A program made the translations under genes and the position numbers. From Rhizobium mayense (GTDB lineage: Bacteria; Pseudomonadota; Alphaproteobacteria; Rhizobiales; Rhizobiaceae): 64,000 nucleotides of DNA. The stretch spans positions 1-64,000 of the forward strand of contig NZ_JARFYM010000025.1 in the NCBI RefSeq assembly GCF_030272705.1, given 5' to 3'. Of the stretch, positions 8,171-15,511 are shown piece by piece (the first letter of the stretch is position 1; each line of letters starts with the position of its first letter). Below the pieces are notes generated by a model. That model saw nothing but the letters and a program-made list of their open reading frames with translations, did not search any database and had not been told where the DNA came from.

Positions 8171-9397
8171 ATGCTTGATCTTGTTATCGGGAATGTGCAC
8201 ATCGCAGACCAGCCGCATCCCGTCGACATCGGGCTCAGCGGTAGCCGAATTGCGGCCATCGAGCCGCACATCGCTGCCGATGCGCCGCGTCACGACATGT
8301 GCGGCCATTTCGCGTTCGGCGGCTTCGTCGATAGCCACATCCATCTCGACAAAGCCTGTATTCTGGACCGATGCATGATCTGCGAAGGCACGCTTGAGGA
8401 AGCGGTCCGCGAAACGGCAAAAGCCAAGGTTGGCTTCACGGTCGAGGATGTCCATGCTCGTGCCGCCCGTGTCGTCGAAAAAGCCATCGTCAACGGCACG
8501 ATTGCGATGCGGGCCTTTGTCGAGATCGATCCTCGCGCCGGCTTCCGGTCCTTCGACGCGATCCGCCAGATCAAAAAGGAATTCGCGTGGGCGATCGACA
8601 TTCAGATCTGCGCCTTTGCCCAGGAAGGATTGAACAACGAACCAGAGACTGCCGAGATGCTCGGCCAAGCGCTCATGTCAGGCGCGGACCTGATCGGTGG
8701 CTGCCCATATACCGATCCCGACCCTGATCGGCACATTCGCTGGATCTTCGATCTCGCCGAAAGGCATGACGTCGATGTCGACTTTCATCTCGACTTCGAT
8801 CTCGATCCGAAAAATTCGGCAATTCCCTCGGTGATAGCCGAAACGCGGCGCCGCAACTACGCCGGCCGCGTCTCGATCGGCCACGTGACGAAACTGTCCG
8901 CAATGCCGAGAACGGCGGTCGAGGCGATTGCCGATCAACTTGGTGAGACCGGCATTGCCGTAACTGTCCTGCCGGCGACGGATATGTTTCTGCTCGGCCG
9001 CGAACGAGATCACCTCGTTCCGCGCGGGATCGCGCCGGCAATGCTTCTGGCCGGCAGAGGCGTTACGGTTACCGCGGCAACAAACAACGTTCTCAATCCC
9101 TTTACGCCCTATGGTGACGCATCTCTCAGCCGCATGGCCAATCTCTTTGCCAATGCCGCCCAACTTTCCAGGGACGAGGACGTGATCGTCGCCTTCGACA
9201 TGGTCGCAACAAGCGCTGCACGTCTCATGCGGCGCGACCACACGCTCAAGCCTGGAAGCCCGGCCGACATTGTTATTCTCGACGCTGAAAATGCCTGTTC
9301 CGCGATCCGCGAAATCGGCCTGCCACTGGCGGGCTGGAAGGGCGGGCGGCAGACGTTCTCAAGGCCCAAACCCAATCTCATCTGGCCGACTCGATAG
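8171..9397 (+). CDS. Amidohydrolase, cytosine-deaminase-like (second of pair, Asn at metal-ligand site)
   Basis: A 408-residue amidohydrolase-superfamily protein related to its upstream neighbour. The HxH is at 56 and 58 (SHIHLDKA), with further histidines at 206 (DFHLDFD) and 238 (SIGHVTK). Where cytosine deaminase has GHDD and the first gene has GSDN, this protein reads ATNN, so the superfamily metal-binding Asp is Asn305. The HLDF segment also lacks the Glu used for proton transfer in cytosine deaminase. Other members share this TNN motif, so it may be a subfamily with altered chemistry rather than a dead enzyme. The ATG at 8171 fits the family N-terminus better than the TTG at 8159. It is probably co-transcribed from the sigma-54 promoter at 6839. 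Confidence 0.83.
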   Translation: MLDLVIGNVHIADQPHPVDIGLSGSRIAAIEPHIAADAPRHDMCGHFAFGGFVDSHIHLDKACILDRCMICEGTLEEAVRETAKAKVGFTVEDVHARAARVVEKAIVNGTIAMRAFVEIDPRAGFRSFDAIRQIKKEFAWAIDIQICAFAQEGLNNEPETAEMLGQALMSGADLIGGCPYTDPDPDRHIRWIFDLAERHDVDVDFHLDFDLDPKNSAIPSVIAETRRRNYAGRVSIGHVTKLSAMPRTAVEAIADQLGETGIAVTVLPATDMFLLGRERDHLVPRGIAPAMLLAGRGVTVTAATNNVLNPFTPYGDASLSRMANLFANAAQLSRDEDVIVAFDMVATSAARLMRRDHTLKPGSPADIVILDAENACSAIREIGLPLAGWKGGRQTFSRPKPNLIWPTR

Positions 9398-9592
9398 AGC
9401 TCCTGGATTATTTTGATTGCCGAACGCTCTACGGTGCCGCGCCTTGACCTTTCTGAAGCTGACGCATGAGCAGAAGGACTGCTTTCCTATTCCCGCGGCT
9501 TTGAATCGGGGCATCGACAACGGAACCGTCGGCATCAAGGCGCCCCCGTGCCCGAGCTTGGCCTGGAAAGCCGACGAATTCCGCGATAGTGA

Positions 9593-10288
9593 TCAAACCG
9601 TAAGGTGCCGTCTCGCCTCCTGGGTATCCAGCGTCTCCGCCAGGCCTTCGTGGACGATCTCCCCGCGGTCCATGATATAGACGTAATCGGCAAGCTCGCG
9701 GCAAAAATCGAGGTATTGCTCGACCAGCAGGATCGCCATGCCGGTAGAACCCCTGAGATAACGGATAGCCCGGCCGATATCCTTGATGATCGACGGTTGA
9801 ATGCCTTCGGTCGGCTCATCCAACACCAGTATTTTTGGCCGCATCACCATCGCACGGCCGATCGCCAGTTGCTGCTGCTGGCCGCCGGAAAGATCGCCGC
9901 CACGGCGCGACAGCATGGATTTCAGCACCGGAAACAGATTGTAGATGTCCTCGGGAATGGTGCGTTCGCGGCGCGGCACCGATGCGAAGCCGGTCTCCAG
10001 GTTCTCCTTGACAGTCAGCAGCGGAAAGATTTCGCGCCCCTGCGGCACATAGCCGATGCCCTGCTTGGCGCGGGCAAAAGGCGCCATGCCGTTCAGCGTC
10101 ACGCCGTTGAAGGTGACCGAACCCGCCGACAGCGCATGCTGGCCGGTGACCGCGCGCAGCAGCGAACTCTTGCCGACACCGTTGCGTCCGAGCACGCAGG
10201 TAATCTTACCCATTTCCGCCTTGATCGAGATGCCACGCAGCGCCTGGGCGGCGCCATAATGCAGATTTGCGTTTTCGACTGTCAGCAT
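9593..10288 (-). CDS. urtE: Urea ABC transporter ATP-binding subunit UrtE
   Basis: A 231-residue LivF-class ATPase. Walker A GRNGVGKSSLL, signature LSGGQQQQLAIGRA and Walker B ILVLDEPTEGIQPS are intact; the EGIQPS after Walker B is characteristic of UrtE among branched-chain-type ATPases. It is the last gene of urtABCDE and begins 1 bp after urtD ends. With UrtD it powers urea uptake. It is convergent with the amidohydrolase genes; the 195 bp between them shows no clear hairpin terminator. Confidence 0.93.
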   Translation of the reverse strand: MLTVENANLHYGAAQALRGISIKAEMGKITCVLGRNGVGKSSLLRAVTGQHALSAGSVTFNGVTLNGMAPFARAKQGIGYVPQGREIFPLLTVKENLETGFASVPRRERTIPEDIYNLFPVLKSMLSRRGGDLSGGQQQQLAIGRAMVMRPKILVLDEPTEGIQPSIIKDIGRAIRYLRGSTGMAILLVEQYLDFCRELADYVYIMDRGEIVHEGLAETLDTQEARRHLTV

Positions 10289-10289
10289 T

Positions 10290-11045
10290 TCATCGCCCCA
10301 AATAATTCTCGATCACCTTCGGATCGTTGCTGACGAAATCGATCGAGCCTTCGGCCAATACCGAGCCTTCCGCCAGGCACGTCACCTTGACGTCGAGGTC
10401 GCGGATGAAGCCCATGTCGTGCTCGACCACCACCACGGAACGCGTCTTGGCGATCTCCTTCAGGAGCACCGCCGTCTCGGCCGTCTCGGCATCTGTCATG
10501 CCGGCCACAGGCTCGTCGACCAGAAGCAGCTTCGGCTCCTGGGCGAGCAGCATGCCGATTTCCAGCCATTGCTTCTGCCCATGCGAAAGATTGGCTGCCA
10601 GCTCATCGCTCCGGTGGGAAAGGCGCACCGTGTCGAGGATTTCGCGGATGCGGTCACGATCTTCCGGCGTCAGGCGATAAAAGAGCGTCGAGAAAACGCC
10701 GCGCTTGCGGTTGAGCGCCAGCTCGAGATTGTCCCAGACGGTATGGCTTTCGAAGACGGTCGGCTTCTGGAACTTGCGGCCGATTCCGAGTTGGGCGATA
10801 TCGGCCTCGTCCTTCTTGGTGAGATCGATCTGGCCGTTGAAGAACACCTCACCCTCGTCGGGCCGGGCCTTGCCGGTGACGATATCCATCATCGTCGTCT
10901 TGCCGGCGCCGTTCGGGCCGATGATGGCGCGAAGCTCCCCCGGCTCGATGACGATCGACAGCGAATTCAGCGCCTTGAAGCCGTCGAAGGAGACGGAGAC
11001 GTTGTTGAGATAAAGCATGCTGTTGGGCTTGATGTCCGGGATCAT
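10290..11045 (-). CDS. urtD: Urea ABC transporter ATP-binding subunit UrtD
   Basis: A 251-residue LivG-class ATPase with Walker A GPNGAGKTTMM, signature LSHGQKQWLEIGMLL and Walker B LLLVDEPVAGMTDAE. The LSHGQKQWLEIG form is typical of UrtD. The start at 11045 (MIPDIKPNSML) lies 4 bp after the urtC stop; the longer frame to 11156 runs through urtC coding sequence and is discarded. It forms the ATPase pair with UrtE. Confidence 0.93.
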   Translation of the reverse strand: MIPDIKPNSMLYLNNVSVSFDGFKALNSLSIVIEPGELRAIIGPNGAGKTTMMDIVTGKARPDEGEVFFNGQIDLTKKDEADIAQLGIGRKFQKPTVFESHTVWDNLELALNRKRGVFSTLFYRLTPEDRDRIREILDTVRLSHRSDELAANLSHGQKQWLEIGMLLAQEPKLLLVDEPVAGMTDAETAETAVLLKEIAKTRSVVVVEHDMGFIRDLDVKVTCLAEGSVLAEGSIDFVSNDPKVIENYLGR

Positions 11046-11049
11046 GGTC

Positions 11050-12213
11050 TCACTCCGCCGCCTGGATCGTCGTTTTACCGGCTTCCGCTTCCTCAGCTTT
11101 GGGCTTCGTGCTGACTGACTTGCAACCACTACCGATATATTGCGCCACCGTACCAACGATGCCCTTGGGCAGGAGCAGTGTCACCGCGACGAAGAGGCCG
11201 CCAAGGGCAAAGAGCCAGAAATTGGGGAACAGGCCGGTGAAAATCGTTTTGCCGCCATTGACGAGGATGGCGCCGATGATCGGGCCGATCAGCGTCGCCC
11301 GGCCACCGACCGCCGTCCAGATGACCACTTCGATCGAATTGGCGGGCGCGAATTCGCCGGGATTGATGATGCCGATCTGCGGCACGTAGAGGGCACCGGC
11401 AATGCCGGCCATCATCGCCGATATCACAAAGACGAAGAGCTTCATGTGCTCGACGCGGTAACCCAAGAAGCGCGTCCGGCTTTCGGCGTCACGAACGCCG
11501 ACTAGCACTTTGCCGAACTTCGACCGCACGATCGCGGACGACAGGATCAGCGCCAGCGCCAGAAACAGCGCGGTGACGGCAAAGAGTACGGCGCGCGTGC
11601 CATCGGCTTGAATGTTGAAGCCGAGAATATCCTTGAAATCGGTCAGGCCGTTGTTGCCGCCGAAGCCCATGTCGTTGCGGAAGAAGGCGAGCAGCAGCGC
11701 ATAGGTCATCGCCTGCGTGATGATCGACAGATAGACGCCATTGACGCGAGAGCGGAAAGCGAACCAACCGAAGACGAAGGCGAGCAGGCCAGGTGCTGCC
11801 AGCACCATGATCATCGCAAACCAGAAATGATCGAAGCCGTACCAGAACCAGGGCAGCTCCTTCCAGTTCAGGAACACCATGAAGTCCGGCAGGATAGGAT
11901 TGCCGTAAGTGCCGCGCGAGCCAATCTGCCGCATCAGATACATGCCCATCGCATAGCCGCCGAGCGCGAAGAAGGCGCCATGGCCGAGCGAGAGAATGCC
12001 GCAATAGCCCCAGACCAGATCGAGTGCCAAGGCCAGCAGCGCGTAGGTCAGATATTTGCCGAATAGGGACATAAGATAGGTCGGTGTGTGCAGCGGGCTG
12101 GTTTCCGGCAGAGCCAGGTTCGACAGCGGTACGAGGAGAGCGATGGCGATCAATGTCGCAATGGCGATGCTGATACGGCGATCGAGCGAACGGAGGAGAA
12201 AGGCTGTGATCAT
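11050..12213 (-). CDS. urtC: Urea ABC transporter permease UrtC
   Basis: A 387-residue branched-chain-amino-acid-type permease (LivM class) with many hydrophobic segments and the conserved GVRDAESRTRFLGY and NSIEVVIWTAVGGRATLIGPIIGA loops found in UrtC. It overlaps the 3' end of urtB by 4 bp, implying translational coupling. With UrtB it forms the membrane channel for urea. The C-terminal 40 residues are hydrophilic and poorly conserved. Confidence 0.93.
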   Translation of the reverse strand: MITAFLLRSLDRRISIAIATLIAIALLVPLSNLALPETSPLHTPTYLMSLFGKYLTYALLALALDLVWGYCGILSLGHGAFFALGGYAMGMYLMRQIGSRGTYGNPILPDFMVFLNWKELPWFWYGFDHFWFAMIMVLAAPGLLAFVFGWFAFRSRVNGVYLSIITQAMTYALLLAFFRNDMGFGGNNGLTDFKDILGFNIQADGTRAVLFAVTALFLALALILSSAIVRSKFGKVLVGVRDAESRTRFLGYRVEHMKLFVFVISAMMAGIAGALYVPQIGIINPGEFAPANSIEVVIWTAVGGRATLIGPIIGAILVNGGKTIFTGLFPNFWLFALGGLFVAVTLLLPKGIVGTVAQYIGSGCKSVSTKPKAEEAEAGKTTIQAAE

Positions 12214-13835
12214 GCTTCCACCGCCCTTCCCTTGAGGGCGAAGAGCCCGCGCGGACGTTTCTGGATAAAGAGGATGATGAGGACGAGAACCAGGATCTTG
12301 CCGAGTACAGCCCCCGCATAGGGTTCGAGGAACTTGTTGAGGATGCCGAGCGAGAAGGCGCCGACCAGCGTTCCCCAGAGATTGCCGACGCCGCCGAAGA
12401 CGACAACCATGAAACTGTCGATGATGTAGCCCTGCCCAAGGTTTGGCGAGACGTTGTCGATCTGCGAGAGCGCAACGCCTGCCATCCCCGCAATGCCCGA
12501 CCCCAGGGCAAAGGTGAAAGCGTCGAGCCAGGGCGTGCGAATGCCCATGGAGGACGCCATGCGCCGATTCTGCGTCACCGCCCGCATCTGCAGCCCAAAG
12601 GCCGAGCGCTTCAGCAGCAACAGCAGGGCGACGAAGACGCCGAGCGCGAAAACGATGATCCAGAGACGGTTCCAGGTGATCGAGAGATAACCAAGATCGA
12701 AGGAACCCGACATCCAGGAGGGATTGCCGACTTCCTGATTGGTAGGCCCGAAGATCGAGCGCACGGCCTGCTGCAGGATCAGTGAGATGCCCCAGGTGGC
12801 GAGCAGCGTTTCCAACGGCCGGCCGTAGAGGAAACGGATGACACCGCGCTCGATGACCAGGCCGACGGCGCCGGTGACCAGAAATGCCACCGGCAGGGCG
12901 ATTGCCAGCGACCAGTCGAAGAGTTCCGGATAGGAACTGCGGATGACGCTCTGAACCATGAATGTGGAATAGGCGCCGAGCATGACCATCTCGCCATGCG
13001 CCATGTTGATGATGCCCATGACGCCGAAGGTGATGGCAAGCCCGATTGCGGCAAGCAGCAGCACCGAGCCAAGCGAGAGACCATACCAGACATTCTGCAC
13101 CGCATCCCAGATCGCCAATTGGCTCTGGATGCTGGCAATCGCCGCCGCGACATCGGGCTTCAGGCTGTCATCGACGGAAACCGAGGACAGAACACCGATC
13201 GCATCGCGCCCGCCTTCGTTCTTGATCGTCTCGATCGCCGCCTTCTTCTGCTCCGGCGAACGATCAGAGCTGAGCACGGCAACGGCGCGCGCCCTCTCGA
13301 GTACGCCGCGGATTTCGCCGTCCTTTTCGCTCTGCAACGCCGCTTCCAGCGCCTCCAGCGAATCCGAGCTCGGCGCTTTCAAAACGGATTGCGCGGCCTC
13401 CAGTCGAACGCCGCGATCCGGGCTCATCAGCGTCAGGCCGCCGAGCGCCGCACGGACCGAGCGACGAAGATTGTTGTTGATCTTGATCTTGCTGAGATTG
13501 CCCTTGGCTTCCTGGCCGGCCGCCTGCCCGGTCAACGGATCGACCAAGGCCATGCCATCACCGGAAGATTTGGCGATGAAGACTTGATTGTCGGATTTGC
13601 GGACATAGAGATCACCGTCCGAAAAGGCCTGCAGCGCCGGAACTACCTTGGGATCGCCGGTCTTGGCCAGGTTCTTCACAATCTCGTCGGCCTGCTGGAA
13701 GTTTGCCGGACCCAGCGCATTGATGAGGCTATACGCATCCTCCTCGGCGCGCAGCGCGGTCGCCGCCAGCACCAGCATCAGGCAAAAGCCGGCGGCAAAC
13801 GCCAGAGCCTTGCGGTGAATGAATTTGTCGAACAT
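12210..13835 (-). CDS. urtB: Urea ABC transporter permease UrtB
   Basis: A 541-residue protein with an N-terminal signal peptide (RKALAFAAGFCLMLVLAATALRAEE), a roughly 220-residue periplasmic helical-repeat domain, and a C-terminal LivH-class permease beginning near GLSLGSVLLLAAIGLAITFG. This long periplasmic extension distinguishes UrtB from ordinary LivH. The start at 13835 is chosen because GAGGGGAC lies directly upstream; the longer frame would begin inside the palindromic repeat at 13890-13935. The periplasmic domain probably contacts UrtA. Confidence 0.93.
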   Translation of the reverse strand: MFDKFIHRKALAFAAGFCLMLVLAATALRAEEDAYSLINALGPANFQQADEIVKNLAKTGDPKVVPALQAFSDGDLYVRKSDNQVFIAKSSGDGMALVDPLTGQAAGQEAKGNLSKIKINNNLRRSVRAALGGLTLMSPDRGVRLEAAQSVLKAPSSDSLEALEAALQSEKDGEIRGVLERARAVAVLSSDRSPEQKKAAIETIKNEGGRDAIGVLSSVSVDDSLKPDVAAAIASIQSQLAIWDAVQNVWYGLSLGSVLLLAAIGLAITFGVMGIINMAHGEMVMLGAYSTFMVQSVIRSSYPELFDWSLAIALPVAFLVTGAVGLVIERGVIRFLYGRPLETLLATWGISLILQQAVRSIFGPTNQEVGNPSWMSGSFDLGYLSITWNRLWIIVFALGVFVALLLLLKRSAFGLQMRAVTQNRRMASSMGIRTPWLDAFTFALGSGIAGMAGVALSQIDNVSPNLGQGYIIDSFMVVVFGGVGNLWGTLVGAFSLGILNKFLEPYAGAVLGKILVLVLIILFIQKRPRGLFALKGRAVEA

Positions 13836-13889
13836 CGCACGTCCCCTCATGCTGTCGCGGGCAGAGGAGCCTGCCCGCGACGATCTGCG

Positions 13890-13935
13890 CGCATGATCCC
13901 GAAAAGTGCGAAGCGGTTTTCGGATAAGATCATGC
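13890..13935. repeat. Rhizobial intergenic palindromic repeat (RIME/REP-like)
   Basis: An imperfect palindrome lies between urtA and urtB. Its outer arms are CGCATGATC and GATCATGCG and its inner arms CCGAAAA and TTTTCGG. I recognise this GCATGATC...CCGAAAA pattern as a short dispersed repeat common between rhizobial genes. In the urt transcript it would form a stable hairpin, which may lower expression downstream of urtA or protect the urtA mRNA end. Confidence 0.7.
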
Positions 13936-13989
13936 GACATCAAGGAATTATTCGAGGCGGCCCAGCGCCGCCTCGATATCGGACGGAAC

Positions 13990-15279
13990 TCAGGAACCCT
14001 TGCCGCCGCACTTGCCGGTGGTAACGTTGAAGTTGCCGCAGTTCATCGGCATGCGCCAATCCGAGATCAGATCCTTGCTGTCAGGCAGGTAATCCGACCA
14101 TTCCTTGCCGACCACCGCAGGGGTCTGCGAAACGACATCGAACTGGCCGTTTTCCTGCACTTCGCCGATCAGCACGGGCTTGGTGATGTAATGGTTAGGC
14201 ATCATGGTGGCGTAGCCGCCGGTAAGGTTTGGAACGGAAACGCCGACGAGCGCGTCGATCACCTTGTCCGGATCGGTCGTACCGGCCTTCTCGACGGCCT
14301 TCACCCACATGTTGAAGCCGATGTAGGCAGCTTCCATCGGATCGTTGGTTACCCGCTTGTCGTTCTTGGTATAGGCGTGCCATTCCTTGATGAATTCGGC
14401 ATTGGCAGGCGTATCGACGGACTGGAAATAGTTCCAGGCGGCAAGATGGCCGACCAGCGGCTTGGTGTCGACGCCGGCGAGCTCTTCTTCGCCGACGGAG
14501 AAAGCGACGACCGGAATGTCTTCCGCCTTGACGCCCTGGTTGCCGAGTTCCTTGTAGAAAGGAACATTGGCGTCGCCATTGATGGTGGAGACGACCGCGG
14601 TCTTCTTGCCGGCCGAGCCGAAGGCCTTGATCTTGGAGACTTCCGTCTGCCAGTCAGAAAAGCCGAACGGCGTGTAGTTGATGATGATGTCTTCGTCCTT
14701 GACGCCCTTGGACTTCAGGTAGGCTTCAAGGATCTTGTTGGTCGTGCGCGGATAGACGTAGTCGGTGCCTTCAAGAACCCAGCGCTGCACGCCCTCGTTC
14801 TGCATCAGGTAATCGACAGCGGGGATCGCCTGCTGGTTCGGCGCGGCACCGGTATAGAACACGTTGCGCTCCGACTCTTCACCCTCGAACTGCACGGGGT
14901 AGAACAGGATCGAGTCCAGTTCCTTGAACACCGGCAGGACAGACTTGCGCGACACCGAGGTCCAGCAACCGAACACGGCCGAAACCTTGTCCTTCTGGAT
15001 CAGCTCACGAGCTTTTTCGGCAAACAGCGGCCAGTCGGACGCCGGGTCGACGACGACGGGCTCCAGTTTCTTGCCGAGAACGCCGCCCTTCTTGTTCTGC
15101 TCGTCGATGAGCATCAGCATGGCATCCTTCAGCGTCGTTTCCGAAATCGCCATGGTGCCGGAAAGCGAATGGAGAACGCCGACCTTGATGGTGTCGTCGG
15201 CGGCAAAAGCTCCATGCAACGCGGTCGTCGACATGATGGCGCCCAGAAGCGCGCCGGAGACAAGAGTCCTCAGTTTCAT
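13990..15279 (-). CDS. urtA: Urea ABC transporter substrate-binding protein UrtA
   Basis: A 429-residue periplasmic urea/short-chain-amide binding protein. A Sec signal peptide (LRTLVSGALLGAIMSTTALHGAFA) leads into DDTIKVGVLHSLSGTMAISET, the family's typical mature N-terminus. The fold is the Peripla_BP_5 type shared with branched-chain amino acid binding proteins, but conserved segments such as GCWTSVSRKSVLPVFKELD and LFYPVQFEGEESERNVFYTG fit UrtA/AmiC relatives. The start at 15279 has GGGAAC upstream. It is first in the operon and is divergent from the sensor-kinase gene across a 232-bp control region. It is separated from urtB by a hairpin repeat, so UrtA is probably made in excess. Confidence 0.94.
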   Translation of the reverse strand: MKLRTLVSGALLGAIMSTTALHGAFAADDTIKVGVLHSLSGTMAISETTLKDAMLMLIDEQNKKGGVLGKKLEPVVVDPASDWPLFAEKARELIQKDKVSAVFGCWTSVSRKSVLPVFKELDSILFYPVQFEGEESERNVFYTGAAPNQQAIPAVDYLMQNEGVQRWVLEGTDYVYPRTTNKILEAYLKSKGVKDEDIIINYTPFGFSDWQTEVSKIKAFGSAGKKTAVVSTINGDANVPFYKELGNQGVKAEDIPVVAFSVGEEELAGVDTKPLVGHLAAWNYFQSVDTPANAEFIKEWHAYTKNDKRVTNDPMEAAYIGFNMWVKAVEKAGTTDPDKVIDALVGVSVPNLTGGYATMMPNHYITKPVLIGEVQENGQFDVVSQTPAVVGKEWSDYLPDSKDLISDWRMPMNCGNFNVTTGKCGGKGS

Positions 15280-15382
15280 GCGTAGTTCCCCTCTTTTTGT
15301 CTGCCGCAACGGCTCGTAAACGAAGATTAACCGTTGCCTTCCGCGACTATCCGGCAGCACCAGGGGATTCCACATACGTAAT

Positions 15383-15463
15383 ATGACGTAGGAAGCGGGG
15401 CGAAATGTGCAGCATATTAGCAGTCCACACACTTAAGGACTGCGGCGATCCGTGTTACGTCAT
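15383..15463. promoter_or_regulatory. Paired ATGACGTA / TACGTCAT sites in the urtA-sensor intergenic region
   Basis: ATGACGTA at 15383-15390 and its exact inverse TACGTCAT at 15456-15463 face each other across 65 bp, roughly midway between the two divergent genes. Each site is flanked by further similar bases (ATATGACGTAG versus the inverse of GTTACGTCATG). They are good candidates for binding by the LuxR-type response regulator encoded at 18894, but this is inferred from symmetry and position. Confidence 0.45.
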
Positions 15464-15511
15464 GAATTACAGTTGCCAAACTATTTGGGGCAAGACTGCT
15501 GAAGGGTGGGC

